DNA from: Tenrec ecaudatus | Taxonomy: Eukaryota > Chordata > Mammalia > Afrosoricida > Tenrecidae | DNA: 64,000 nt | Direction of reading: 5' to 3' | Assembly: GCF_050624435.1 (NCBI RefSeq) | Contig: NC_134535.1 | Span: 126,901,731-126,965,730 of the forward strand | Shown: piece after piece, positions 20,900 through 32,600 of the stretch | Numbering within the stretch: position 1 is the stretch's first letter | Layout of the letters: each line of letters starts with the position of its first letter | Made by a program: the position numbers and the translations under genes | The notes under the pieces: model-generated | Told to the model about the DNA's origin: nothing | Databases searched by the model: none | The model's input: the letters and a program-made list of their open reading frames with translations, nothing else

Positions 20900-22410
20900 T
20901 TTCTTAATAGTGTTTTAAAATTAGTACCATGACACTATAAACAGAAGGTCCTTATGCTTCAAGGAGATGATTGATAAGATGCTCTACCACAAAATAAAAA
21001 GGCTGTCTCTAAGGTGAACCAGAGGTAGATAAAAACAGATTCAGGAATGAGTTTTGGACTTGCATTTAATCTTACTTCCAATCTAAAACAATTAGTTCTT
21101 AAGACAATTAGTTCTTCTTTGATACTTGCCCTTGTGAAAGAAACATGGAAGATATGGGTGCTATAGCAAATTGTGGTGAAGAAATTTGATGGTGCCCAGC
21201 TATCAGAAAGAGTAGCATTGGAGGTCCCCCCCCCCATCAACTATCATGATCCCAATTCTACCTTGCAAACCTGGTTAGACCGAGGATGCACAGCGGTACA
21301 GTTGGGATCTGGAAACACAGGGAATCTAGGACAGATGAACCCCTCAGGACCAATGGCAACACTGAGAGGGAAGGGGGTAAAAAGGGGGAACCGATCTCGG
21401 GGATCTACATACAACCTCCTCTCTGGGAGATGGGCAACACGAAAGTGGGTGAAGGGAGACTCCGGGCAGTGTAAGATAAGATAAAATAATAATTTGTAAA
21501 TATATTAAGGGTTCATGAGGGAAGGGGGAGCAGGGAGGGAGGGGGAGAGAAAAAAGGAAAATGAGCTGATTCCAGGAAACCAAGTGGAAGGCGAATTTTG
21601 AGAATGACAAGGGCAATGAATGTATAAGTGTGCTTTACTCAATTGATGTATGTATGGATTGTGATAAGGGTTGTATGAGCCCCAATAAAATGATTTTTAA
21701 AAAAAGAATAGCATCGGGGGCCTGAAAGGCTTATTTTCAAACAAGCAGCCATATAAATGAGACATCAACTAAACCCACATGGAAGAAGTATACCAACATC
21801 TAAGATCCAAGGATTATAAATGATATCATCCAAATCTGAAAATGAGAATAGTTTCATTGTGAGGTTCTGGTGTGCAGAAGGCTGTGGGTGACAGTGGAAG
21901 CCCCAGACACATTTGCAGGATCTGAACAGGGAATGAACCTTTGGTGATTCCCTCTAACCATGTTTGACAGTGGGAAAAACCTGGTTATCAGACAGAGGGT
22001 ATTGGAGAGACAATTATAGTAGCTTAAAATGATCAATCTGACTTGAAAGTTTAAAACTGTGTTATTTGGTCTCCCTTTGACACACTTTGAGTTTCATCTT
22101 AATAGTTTCTATTTATTTATTTTTCCAAATGGGAGTTTATCTCTATTTTGTTATTGTTGGAAGCGTTCTTGACTCTGTTGTGTATTTTTCTGTCTATGAA
22201 ACCCATATTAGGTGGATCTATAGATACAATAACTAGAATGGTTCCTGGGGGGGGAAGGGGGGCCTGGTATCAAGGAGGTCAAGAAGGAAGACGATGTTTT
22301 GACACTGACTGTGGTCGTGATTATACAATACTACTTGATATGCTTGAACTATGGAACGGTATGATGACTGGATTAGCTTCTAATAAAATGGTGTTTGGGG
22401 GAAAAGGAGT
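20900..22410 (+). mobile_element. LINE-B region with LINE-A insertion
   Basis: LINE-B-type sequence (atttgatggtgcccagctat, then gggcctgaaaggcttatttt) is split at 21224-21702 by a LINE-A 3' end. It resumes through the ctctaaccatgtttgacagt block to ttctaataaaatgg. Confidence 0.55.
21224..21702 (+). mobile_element. LINE-A 3' end insertion, near-duplicated flanks
   Basis: Plus-oriented LINE-A 3' end of about 480 bp ending gagccccaataaaatgattt. It is flanked by aagagtagcattggagg and aagaatagcatcggggg, an imperfect target duplication. Confidence 0.7.
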
Positions 22411-22724
22411 GCTATGCTAAGAAAATGATCTCGTACTGTAGAATTCTATTTAGAGCATATTCTTGGAAACTGCTATACACCTACGAACAGCCTAGTGGTG
22501 GCCAAGAGTTAGGGCCAAGGGAGCGGGCTTGGCTATATTGAAGGCAGCACAGAGAGCTTCCTGGTGACTTCTGTGTCTTGACTGTGGTGATTACATGCAT
22601 CTACATGTGTTGAATTTGCACGGGAATTCACAAATCGAGGGCATATAAAACAGTCAAATCTGAATAAACACTGTGATTTTTCCAGTGTCAATGTCATACT
22701 TTTAATATTGGGCTATAAGTTATC

Positions 22725-22880
22725 CACTTTCATACAGTTGATTTCAACTCATAGTAACCTTACTTAGGATTTCTGAGACCATAAATCCTTATGAGAGCAG
22801 AAAGCCTCATCTTTCTTCCACAGAACTGTTGGTGAGTTTGAATCTCTGACCTTGCAGTTAGCAGCCCATAGTTAACAAAG
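22725..22880 (-). repeat. AfroSINE
   Basis: Reverse-complement copy: caactcatagtaaccttact, ending at cagttagcagccc. Confidence 0.7.
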
Positions 22881-22899
22881 TGCTGTCATTTGGGAAAAC

Positions 22900-23320
22900 T
22901 GGCACAGGGGCACAGGGGGCCTCCTTCCTATAATTTTTGGCCACTTCCTGTATATCTATAATTATTTCAAACATTTTAAAGTTTTATCACTCTCATTTTT
23001 TAAGGCCAGTGATTAAAATATTTTTCAGTGGAAGAATTTTGATATTAATTTTTCTAATTTTGTCTTGTCTTATCATTGTTTTCAACTTTTAAAAATGGTC
23101 ATTTTTATGTGATTTTAGGAGGGGTTTGGGATAAGCATATAGTTAGTAACATGTTTCTAAAAGTAATTGTTTAAGGTTTTAAGCAGGATTGTGACATTCA
23201 GATAGAGTGCCTTGGCAGCTTCTTAAAGGATAGTTCTAAGAGAGGGCAAGATTGGGACCAGAGAAACATTTCAATGACTTGAAGACCTTTTACTGTTCGT
23301 TTCCACCTCTCCTAAATGGA
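22900..23320. other. AT-rich intergenic sequence
   Basis: No gene recognised. Confidence 0.35.
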
Positions 23321-24830
23321 GATGCATCGCTACAGCTCATATTGAAGGCATACTGCATTTGTCATTACCTGTTCATAAGCACTAACATTTGCAAATCGGG
23401 TATCTAAGTCTTGGAAGAACGTCCAGAGTTGAAGAAATGCCGCGACGCCAAAGCCCATTGTGTGGAAAATCAAGGCCTGCCAAACTGAGTCAAAAATGAA
23501 TCATCATGGTGCCTGGCTATTAAAACACATAGCTTCTGGGGCTTTAAAAGCTTGAAGTGAAATGAGCAGCTAGCTGTCCAGCAGAGAAACCACAAGCCCA
23601 CATGGAAGAAGCACACCAGAGCCCGTGTGATCATGACATGTCATCGGGACCAGGTAGCAGGTATCAGAAGACCCTTAACAAACAAATAAACAAACAAAAT
23701 CTTATGGTTGAGAACGAGGGGGGTTGGAGCAGAGACCCAAAGCCCATCTGTAGACAACAGAACATCTCCCCACAGAGGGGTCACAGGGAAGGGATGAGTC
23801 AACCAGGACACAGTAAAGCACCGATCAAACACAATATTCCTCTGGTTCCTTGAGGCTTCCTCACTGCCCACTATGACCCCAGTGCTGCCTCGCACTTCGG
23901 ACGAGACCGGAGCATGGACACAGCCCATCGAGAAGAGCTAGGAGCTCACGACACATGCAACCCAGGAGCAGGAATGGGAATAAGGATACCAGAAGCTAGG
24001 GAGAAGGGGGTGGGGGTGGGGAGGAAGGGGGAACGGATCATAATGATCGACACACAGCCACACATTCCCCACAGGGGGAGAACAACAGAACACGTGGGGA
24101 AAAGGGAGACAGTGGTCGGTTGGCGTGAGATAGGAATGTAAGACACTAGTAACAAGAAGCTGTTCACCCACAACCTGCTAAATTCCCACGGGCGGGGGAG
24201 GGGGGGGCACGGCTTCCAGCCGCAGCTGCAGGCCTCTGAGGTCCGCATCAACCCTGGCCGGGCCGACTGATGATCCCCAAGGGGATCCCCAAGTTGGCGC
24301 TTCTGGGGGCCGCCGAAACCTTACTTCTGAGAGAGGTCCCAGAGCGCAGCAGTGCGAGATAAGAGCGAGTGAGTAAGCAGGACGAAGATGCACCACGTGC
24401 TGCTGGAGGTGCGGTGCTACAGGGCGCCCTGCAGTGCCCGGAGTCCCCAATGTGCCGCTGAACGATGAGGAAGCCGAGACTTAAGAAGCCAGGCCCCATT
24501 CCATTCTGTGACCTTTTAACTCTGCTCTTGTCCCTTGTATGTTGACTGCCTGCCTGTCTTTTGCATCCATTACCCTTGACCCAGTGATAGTACATATGTA
24601 TTTTTCTCATTAAAGGTTCAAAACCATAATAATAATAATCTATAATCTATCAAGGGCTCACGAGGGTGGGGGGAGGGAGGGAATAAAAAGAGGAGCTGAT
24701 ACCAAGGGCTCAATACAAAGTAAATGTCTAAAAAGGAATGATGGCAACATATGTACAAATGTGCCCGATACAATGGATGTATGGATTGTAATATGAGTTG
24801 TAATAGCCCTCAATAACATGATAAAAAAAA
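23320..24830 (+). mobile_element. older LINE-A-like 3' region carrying a TRMT112 retrocopy
   Basis: Plus-oriented, diverged relative of the 56080-58380 region (cccacatggaagaagcacac; ggggaacggatcataatgat). It is interrupted at about 24135-24630 by a host-gene retrocopy, after which ctatcaagggctcacgaggg continues and the copy ends in a LINE-A tail. Confidence 0.7.
24148..24630 (+). pseudogene. TRMT112: processed pseudogene of TRMT112
   Basis: The plus strand reads KLFTHNLLNSH near 24160, then QLQASEVRINP, IPK, MHHVLLEV and PNVPLNDEEAET. These match human TRMT112 segments KLLTHNLLSSH, LQATEVRICP, MHHLLLEV and PNMLLSEEETE in the right order. Several frame breaks and in-frame stops separate them. 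A 3' UTR with attaaa at 24612 runs into an A-rich aataataat tail. It is intronless and GC-rich against an AT-rich LINE background. TRMT112 is the activating partner of several methyltransferases; this copy cannot encode it. Confidence 0.85.
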
Positions 24831-24974
24831 TCATAAACGCTTCTCAATGCGAAGGTTGAGGAGGCATATTATTTCCCTATTTCATGTCTATTTTTCCTTT
24901 CAATAGTGGCACATGATAAAAATCTATATTTAAGGAATTTGATACTTTCCCTAAGTGTAAAATAAATTTCTTTG

Positions 24975-25740
24975 AATTAAGAAGTCATTTTATTGGGGGC
25001 TCTTACAGCTCTTATCACAATCCATACATTAATTGTATCAAACACATTTGTACATATGTTGCCATCAGTATTTTCAAAACATTTTCTTTCTGCTTGAGCC
25101 TTGGTATCAGCTCTTCTTTTTTCCTCCCTTCCTCCCCCATCCTCTCACTTCATGGACCCCAGATAAATGATAAATTGTCATTTTCATCTCTTACCCAGTA
25201 GGCTGTTTCCCTTTTGCCCACATTTCTGTTGTTCATCCCCTGTGCGGGGTGGAGGTGGAGGTTATATGTCAATCATGGTAGTGGTTCCCCCACCATCTTC
25301 CTACCCTCATGGCATCGCTGCTCCCATCACTGCTCCTGAGGAGTTGATCTGTCCTGGATTCTGTTTGTTGAGAGCTCTTATCTGTACCAGTGCACATGCT
25401 CTAGTCTAGCCGGAATTGTAAGGTAGAACTGGGGTCATGGTAGTGGGGGCGGGAGTGGGTGGGTGGGTAGGAAGCATTAAAGAACTAGATTTGCAGGGGT
25501 CCTCAAACTTTTTAAACGGGGGGCTAGTTCACTGTCCCTCAGACCCGTTGGAGGGCCAGACTATAGTTTTTTTTTTTTAAACTGAACAAATTCTTATGCA
25601 CACTGCACATATCTTATTTTGAAGTAAAAAGTCAAATGGGGCAAAATCACCCGACGGGCCGTAGTTTGAGGACGCCCGAACTCGAGGAATGTTGTGTGTT
25701 CTGTTGTTGCTCTGCTGCGCCCTGGCTGACTTGTTCCTTC
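24975..25740 (-). mobile_element. LINE-A 3' region split by a hAT element
   Basis: Minus-oriented LINE-A starting cattttattgggggctctta and continuing to the block ctagaggaa...gccctggctgactt. It is interrupted by a small DNA transposon at 25494-25676. Confidence 0.7.
25494..25676 (+). mobile_element. small hAT transposon (OC1/OposCharlie-like)
   Basis: Starts caggggtcctcaaacttttt and ends with a diverged inverted copy (gtagtttgaggacgcccg). The interior includes gagggccagactatag and cacactgcacatatcttatt. This matches my recollection of the OC1-type hAT family that spread between mammals; the exact name needs a library search. Confidence 0.65.
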
Positions 25741-26242
25741 ACTGTCTTTCTTTTCTCACGCTACAATAGTCCATTTTATCTTCCAACGGCTCCTACTGCA
25801 AACATGAAGTCAAGTATGTGCTTTAATCCTGTGGGCTCAGAGTCACCGATTTGGGACGAGAAAAGCAAACGGTGACCCTTGTACAAGGATAGTCACTAAA
25901 GGCTCATGTCAATCACATTGCAGGTTTGCCTTTCTGTGGCATAGAGCTCAGACGTCACAGGTCTTGTAGGTCCTTCTGGATGTCCCGCAGTGTCTGCACT
26001 CTTCTTGAGTCGAGCAACCTCATCATCCTTCAGCATCTGGTTGATGACACTGGTTAAGCCTCGAGCATTCAGAATACACGGGAGGCTCAGTGAGACTTCC
26101 TCCTCAACGCCACGCCCCCACCTTCACCATCCTTGATCCTGGATGATTCCTGGAGAGATTCCTGAACATCTGTTCAATATGATCAGCTACACTTATCCAA
26201 TAGCCCTGTTGGTGTATCCATTTAGCTTGATGACTTCATAGC

Positions 26243-26945
26243 TGTGGTTGAATTGGGGGGCGCCAGCTCCCCACCACTAATCATGGATTCAGTAAGCACA
26301 GTTGTAAGGTTGAGATATATAAATATTATATTAAAGTCATCGAGAGCATGAGAGATAGGAGATTGAAATAATGGAGTCAGACACATTTCATGGTAGCAAT
26401 GCTCACCTCAGTCCTGCTTGGTGGTCCACGTGGAGAGAGGGGGAAGGGAAGGAGAAGGGGAAAGGGAACAGGGGAGGAAAGAGAGCCAAGGAGAGGTCAA
26501 GGGAGGAGCAGAGAGAGAGAGAGAGAGAGGTCTCTGTTGCTAACACAGGCCTATATACCCTTGGGGCGTGCAAGCCCCCTAATTACAGGTGAAGCCATAT
26601 GTCACAGGAAAGGTTTGTGCTATCGGTAATACAGTAATGGGCGGGGGACAATCTAGGGATATACATGCAATAGGAAGAGGAGGGAATGGGGGTATCCATG
26701 TGACAAGATGGGCGGATCCTAGATTCAGGATGGCAGCTTAACTTGAAGTCCCGGAGTGGGTTTGATCTGTTCTCTGGATCTCCATAGGAACCATTATCAG
26801 TTGGGTGAAAACCCCACCTGCAGGAACCAAATCAATGACTGCAGGCCTGTCCATTGTCCTTAACAGCAGGGAGCCGTGCCTACTTTAGTCTGGTGACTGA
26901 CTATCTTCAGGGAGTTTGTCTGTAAGCATCTGACCTCCCCCCACA
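26243..26945 (-). mobile_element. family-X LTR inside the LDHB pseudogene
   Basis: Minus-oriented relative of the 7842-8434 and 17026-17696 LTRs, with tcagacacatttcatggtag and the end gcatctgacctccccccaca. It carries an expanded GA-rich tract at 26433-26530. It is a fossil, younger than the LDHB retrocopy it interrupts. Confidence 0.75.
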
Positions 26946-27227
26946 ACAGACACTTTCAACCACCATTTAATGTATGCCCTCTCAATTTTCCCTGGCATTG
27001 TCTGTCCCCATCTCTGGATTCAGTTTCTGGAGAGAAATTCCTGCCACCTTCACTGCACTCCCCGTATGGTGACACTTGAGTCCCCACGTTCTCCCAAAAT
27101 CCATCCATGGCAGCTGCTGGGATGAACGCCAAGGTCTTCAGCCACCAGATAGCAAAATCTAGCAGAATCCGGGTTACAGCCACTTCCCATCCCATGGTGC
27201 TCCGGCAACCCACTTGGTTTTCAGGTA

Positions 27228-27890
27228 AGAATATTCACTGTATGTAATATGTAAGAATAGCCACTGGCAGGAGGCCGGAGGTAGCACTAGAACTGATAGT
27301 GGCTGAATAGCCATTGAAGGCGATGTGACCATGTGGGGCGTCGGGGTGGGGGGATGGGGAAGGCTCTAAGATAGATGTGGTGGTGATCATATGACTCCCC
27401 TTGATGTGATTGCACGATTGAATCATTTAATTGTATGACATGTGAATTATGTGCCATTAAAATTGTTAGGGAAAACAAACAAACCAAGATAGATTTAAAG
27501 TCAATGGAACCTAACAACAAGATCAATTTATCTGTTCCTCAGTAAGTTTACTATACCTAAAGATTGAACTGAGGTGCTATAGGAAAAACTGCCAATAGCT
27601 TTACAAATTGTCAATGGTTTTAAAGCTCTTGTTCCTGACGAATTAATTGGCAATAAGGTATTTTTATTTGAGTACAGGTACCTAAACTTATGAGAGAGCT
27701 TTTAAATATCTCTGCAGAAACACAAACCCAAGACAAAAATAAGTCTTCCTCATGCCTCTTCCCTCCTCTGGCCTCCTTTTCCATTTTGTGCTGAGAACAC
27801 CACTTGATTCTATTTTCATTAGACAAATTGTCAAATGGCTGGCAATGAAATAGTCTGAAATACTTAAAAACATATATATATTCCCACTGG
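27228..27890 (+). mobile_element. LINE-B-like 3' fragment and unassigned sequence in the LDHB pseudogene
   Basis: 27230-27480 resembles the LINE-B tail (attgcacgattgaatcattt; gacatgtgaattatgtgcca). The remainder to 27890 is unassigned. Confidence 0.45.
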
Positions 27891-28589
27891 TTGGACACCA
27901 CAGTGAGGCGGCAGTCAGGATGGTATTGTATTTGCTGATCAGAGGAATAATGAATTGAAGGCATTGACCTTCCTATGCACCAGATGGAGATGACTCTCCC
28001 ACTCTTGCTGAGGAACTCCTGCAGTTACCACCACAATCTGATAGAGTTATCTTTATCCGCCACGATTTTATGTGTCTGAAAAAAGAAGCTGCAGAGCCAT
28101 CATTTCTCCTTTGAGTTTATCTTCCAAAACATCCATGAGGGCAAGCTCATTAGCCAGGCACTTGCCCAGAATGCATGATGGCACGCACATGTCAGACCAA
28201 CGTGCCCAACACCAACTACAGTGGTCCTGTTGTGGACCCATGGCTTCCTCTTCTGTAATGGGTACGATCGGCTTTTCTTTTTTTCTTACTGATATTTTTC
28301 CCAGCTTTTCTTAGGGTTGCGACCCTGAACAAGAGGGAGAAGGCGCTCAGCAGGACAACTAAAACTAGGATAAGAAGTCGGCTGCGTTAGTCTCCTCCGT
28401 CTAAGTGATTAGAAAGCATTGTATCACAGTTGATTTGCAACTGTTTTTCTTTTTTATTATTATTATTATTTGCAACTGTTTTTCTTAGCGCAACATAAAG
28501 TGAGTTTTACAGTTGATGGTGTCCAGATGAGTGATAAAAGTGGGAAGGGGAGACGAGAAAGTTTTGAAATGCAATATTCTAAAACAAAA

Positions 28590-28795
28590 CAAACAAACTC
28601 AAACCCGCGGAGTCAATTCCAACTCACAACCCTATAGGGCAGAATAGGATTGTTCCGTAGTGTTGCGGAGACCGAAACCCCTTACAGAAAGGACAGACTC
28701 TTCTCTTTGCCTCAGAGCAGCCGGTGGGTTCTAACTGCCAACCTTGCAATTTGCAGCCCATTGCTTTCCATTGCACCACGAAGGCCACTTAAAAT
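28590..28795 (-). repeat. AfroSINE
   Basis: Reverse-complement near-full copy: gcggagtcaattccaactca, then gttgcggagaccg, ending cattgcaccacgaaggccac. Confidence 0.85.
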
Positions 28796-28929
28796 ACCAT
28801 ACTAAAAAGACCATATTGACCCAACTTGGTGCACTGTTGGAGGTGGGGGTAGAGATTAATGGGAAGGACATCAGGATGGCCCACAGGTTTCTGGGCTGGG
28901 CAGTAGCCCATGAATAGTTAATTTAGGAT

Positions 28930-29642
28930 GGATGGAGTGAGGCGGGAGGCGATGGCGTGAAGTCGTGCTTTTCGCTTCGGGGAGCTACTCCCTCCGCCCA
29001 CGGTACTCGGCACCTGGACCCTGCCTGGGTCAGAGGCGCAGAGGAGGGGAGGGCCGAGCCTGTGCACGGAGTATCGAACGAGGTAACCAAGGGCTGAACC
29101 CAGCGGCGCAGCCTGCGAGCGCGCCCAGACGCCGGCAACTGCTGGACCCGACTTGGCAGCTAGGTACCCAGAAGCTCCGACTCACGCCGGGGAAGCCGCC
29201 CTTCCCGGGCTTGGCCAGTATCCCCGCCCCGCCCCGCGGCTTAGCTAGCCAGGTAAGCGACCTCTGGTTGCATTGGTCGGTGAATTTCCCTAACAGCCTG
29301 CGCTCCCCTCCGGAGTCGGGACGAGAGGAGAGCCGTGATTGGCAAGCTTGCAGGGGCGGGGCGTGCTAGGCCTTCGCCGGCCCTCACCGGGGGACCTGGC
29401 GCCTCTCCTGGGCGAGGATTGGGCCGCGGGACGGTGACGTTGATCGGAGGCGTGGCCAGCACTAATAAAGGCGGGGACCGGCGCGGCAGCTGCAGTAAGT
29501 GCCACCGCAGCTTGAGCCCCTGCAGGTCTGTGAGAGGCGGACCTCGGAACTTCTGTCGACTCACCCGCAGCTCTCCCCCGTCGCCCGGTGTCTCGCCGCA
29601 GCCTCTGGAGGAGACGGACTCCCCACTCCCTGTGTCAGAAAA
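28930..29642 (+). promoter_or_regulatory. VAMP1: VAMP1 CpG-island promoter and 5' UTR
   Basis: GC- and CpG-rich sequence with GC boxes (ggggcggggc near 29353) and a TATA-like taataaagg at 29463-29471. That would place a start near 29495, giving a 5' UTR of about 150 bases. Exon 1 ends with only the AT of the start codon. The precise start site is inference. Confidence 0.7.
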
Positions 29643-32600
29643 ATGTGAGTTGACGCTGATGAGCGGGACTCGGCACCTCCTTGCCACTCTCACCCCCGCG
29701 CCGGACTCTGCGGGACGAAAAATGGCGCATTGCAGCAGCTGCGGCGACGCGGGCCACTACTACCGCGCGCCGCCCCCAAACCGGGCTACTCCCTGGCAGG
29801 GGGCAGCACCCCATCCTCGCATCAGCTACAGCTAACGCCCCATGGGCAGGGGCCCAGGGGTCCCATAGCCACTGCACCCTCTCCTCGCCCGTGGGGCACT
29901 TCATTCCAGGTGGAGCCCGGGGAGGGCGAAGGGGGGCTTGGAGACATCAGGCTTGGGGGCTCTTCTTGTGCCTGACGGAGCCTGTACTCAGGCGTCTGGA
30001 AAGCAGGGGCTTGCACTGCAGCCTCTGGTGTTGTCAGTTTCCCCCTCACCCTCCAAGTGTGATGCGCGTCCACTTAAGGGCATGGGGCGAAGCGCCAGAA
30101 ACTTAGCTGCCAGGTCTGTGGCACCAGATTGAGCAGCTCAGGAAGACGCAAGGGACGATGACATGTGAGTCCACACAGCCATTCATCCCAAGGCCACCAT
30201 GTTGAAGGTATTCTCCTGTCAAGGATCTTAGCCAAGTATATGAACGAGAAATAGGGGGAGCCAAGCATCCTGCTGCCCTGCCCCTAACTGGCTCAGTTTA
30301 TTTCTGCCTTCTTCAGCATCGCCCCCACCCCCAAGGTCCTGAGGGACAACTATGGCTAACAAACGGATTGCTTCCCTAGACCACAATGTGTGTGCCAGAT
30401 TTTTCTTTCTGATCATTCCCTAGAAACTTGGTCCTGGCTCTTAGTGTATTTGTGATGCTTCTGTTAGTAACCAAAGAATGGGACAGGGTTTACCTGAGTT
30501 ACATAAGGGATCTGGTTCCCTGGGTACTGCACAGAGTGCTTTCAACTCCCAACCAGTAGTAAGTGAAATGCTTTCTAGCTGTTTCCCGCGCCCTGCTCTC
30601 CCCACCGTCGTTTCTGACTTGAGACTTGTAGTTTTAACTGTATATGAATCCCCCCTCCCCCCGCCCCATCCCCTAAAGCATTTTGATGAACTCCTAGGAT
30701 TCCAATCAGTTGTCTTCATTTGGGGAAGGGGGATCCTGGGCAGCCAACCTGGTTCCCAACAGCAGCCAAGTGGGATGAACAGAAGGAGATGGTGGCTGGC
30801 AGGGCATCCCAAGGTCTCTGACCTTAATTTTGTCATTGGTGCCACCGCCCGGGACTGCTTCCAGGACCAGACACAGGCTGCTATATTATTACTTTGCTGC
30901 CTGTAGCAGCACCTGAGTCTTGGAGCATGCCTGGCCCGGTACCTGTCTTTCCGCTGCTTCCTTGTGCTTTAGGAGGACGGGCAAGATCAATTCCCCTACA
31001 AGGCAGTGAGTCAGATGTAATCCGCTGATCTGACCTCTCTGGAGGGTTGTCTGTGGTTTTAGACAGAAAGCAAGGCACTTAGTGGGGAGGAGCTTCTATT
31101 GTGATAGGGAAATTCGTTTTGATGAGTCTCTGGGTGGTTTATTACTTGGTGCATTCACTGTGGGCTGCTGGGGGAGGCATGTTTTGTGAGGTTTTGCTTC
31201 TTTTGATGGGTACATCTAATAGTAGTTTCTGTTCTCCATCAACGTTGAGAGTTCACTGCCTGTCTATGGGTTCTCCCTTTACAGAGAAAAACAACTCATG
31301 TCTTAGATTGGCCTTGGGGGCATTCTGTGAGTTTAGCCTCTGTGTATTGGGACTTGGGAGAGGAGTCCATCTTGAAGAACCCAGGCCAGATTGCCCCCAT
31401 CTGGTGTGGGACCCCTTAGCCTTGGGTGCTACTTCACCTTCCTGTGTGTGGGAATGCAAACAAGGGTTTCTCTTTTGGGGGTAAGGGAGGTGGTGGGGGG
31501 TGGATAAGAAACTAAAGGAGTCTCCGGAAAACAAAGCAGGAGGGTGTCTGTGATATAGACACCAGGAGTCTGTGATATAGACACCAGGACCATTTTCAGC
31601 CCTTCTGCTTCCTGTCTGTGCTCTTGGGCCAATGTCCAGTGCTAATGCAGTGGCCGGGGACCAGGTTCTGTCTGAGCAGAACCTCGGCCTCCTGCACCCA
31701 CAACAAAGAAAGCCAACAGCCCTGACTCACTCCACCTACACAGGCCTGACTTGGTGGCTATCCAGGTCCTCCTTACTTGCGGGCCCCATAGACTACTAAT
31801 CATCCTCCCGCACATAACCAGTCACTGGGCCCCTCACACAGAGTCTGTCTGCTCGCCTTTTCTGTGATGGATATCCAGGCTTGGCAGAAGAGCAGCAGCT
31901 CAGGCCCTGGGCTCACCCTGACAGTTCAGCTTTTTTTCTCTCCCAAGGAGCTTCTCACTGGGGATCGGGCTTTTCCAGTTGGCATCATGTGAAATATTTC
32001 CGCAGCAGTTAGGGCCATGCCTGGTACCCCATAGCTTGGGTGCCAGGGGGCGCGTCTGAGTCGGGTCTTGGAGCCGATGATGCCCCCCCCCCCAAAAAAA
32101 AACTCATGAGGCTGCCCTGCATGTTCCTGCGTGCCACTAAAACGCGACCCCGAACCTTTTCATCTTGTACTTCTCACTCCTGAATCTCCCTGCTTGGGAT
32201 TGCCAAGGAGCCAGCTTCCCATCTGCCCGTTTCTAAAGCCAAACTGCACTCGCTGCCTTGGGGTCTATGCCGACGCCTAGTGGTCCTGCAGGACAGACTA
32301 GAACTGCCCCTTAGGGCTCCCAGGGCTCTGACTCAAACACAGAAGCAGCGGCTCTATGTATCAGGGTACTTTCAGGGCTGGCCCCTCTTATTTGCACACA
32401 ATCTAATTATAATTGCTTTGGTGGTCTGGGGCCGAGAAGTGGCCCAATGGGAGGGTTCCTCTCTGGGCTGAGTTACTTTTTGTCCCCTACCCACTTCGTT
32501 ACACAGGTCTGCTCCAGCTCAGCCGCCAGCCCAGGGGGAAGAAGGGGCTGCCCCAGGTGGGGGGCCCCCAGGCCCGCCCCCCAACATGACCAGCAACAGA

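Larger units (their letters stand above)
25770..28300 (-). pseudogene. LDHB: processed pseudogene of LDHB, split by two insertions
   Basis: Three blocks on the minus strand follow LDHB protein order. 28290-27895 gives LANELALMDVLEDKLKGEMM and ...KIVADKD. 27225-26946 gives matches to the segment after [20 protein letters not shown], including SSCHGW-like and ELNPEMGTDN-like codons. 26242-25950 gives [16 protein letters not shown] and [15 protein letters not shown]. The 3' UTR follows with attaaa near 25830. It has no introns and many frame breaks. The first gap (about 27228-27890) holds LINE-B-like sequence, the second (26243-26945) a family-X LTR. LDHB is the heart-type lactate dehydrogenase subunit; this is a dead retrocopy. 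Confidence 0.93.

Noticed and set aside
28930-29642. Minus-strand gene from the VAMP1 CpG island
   Set aside because: Open frames there match no family and are explained by high GC content.
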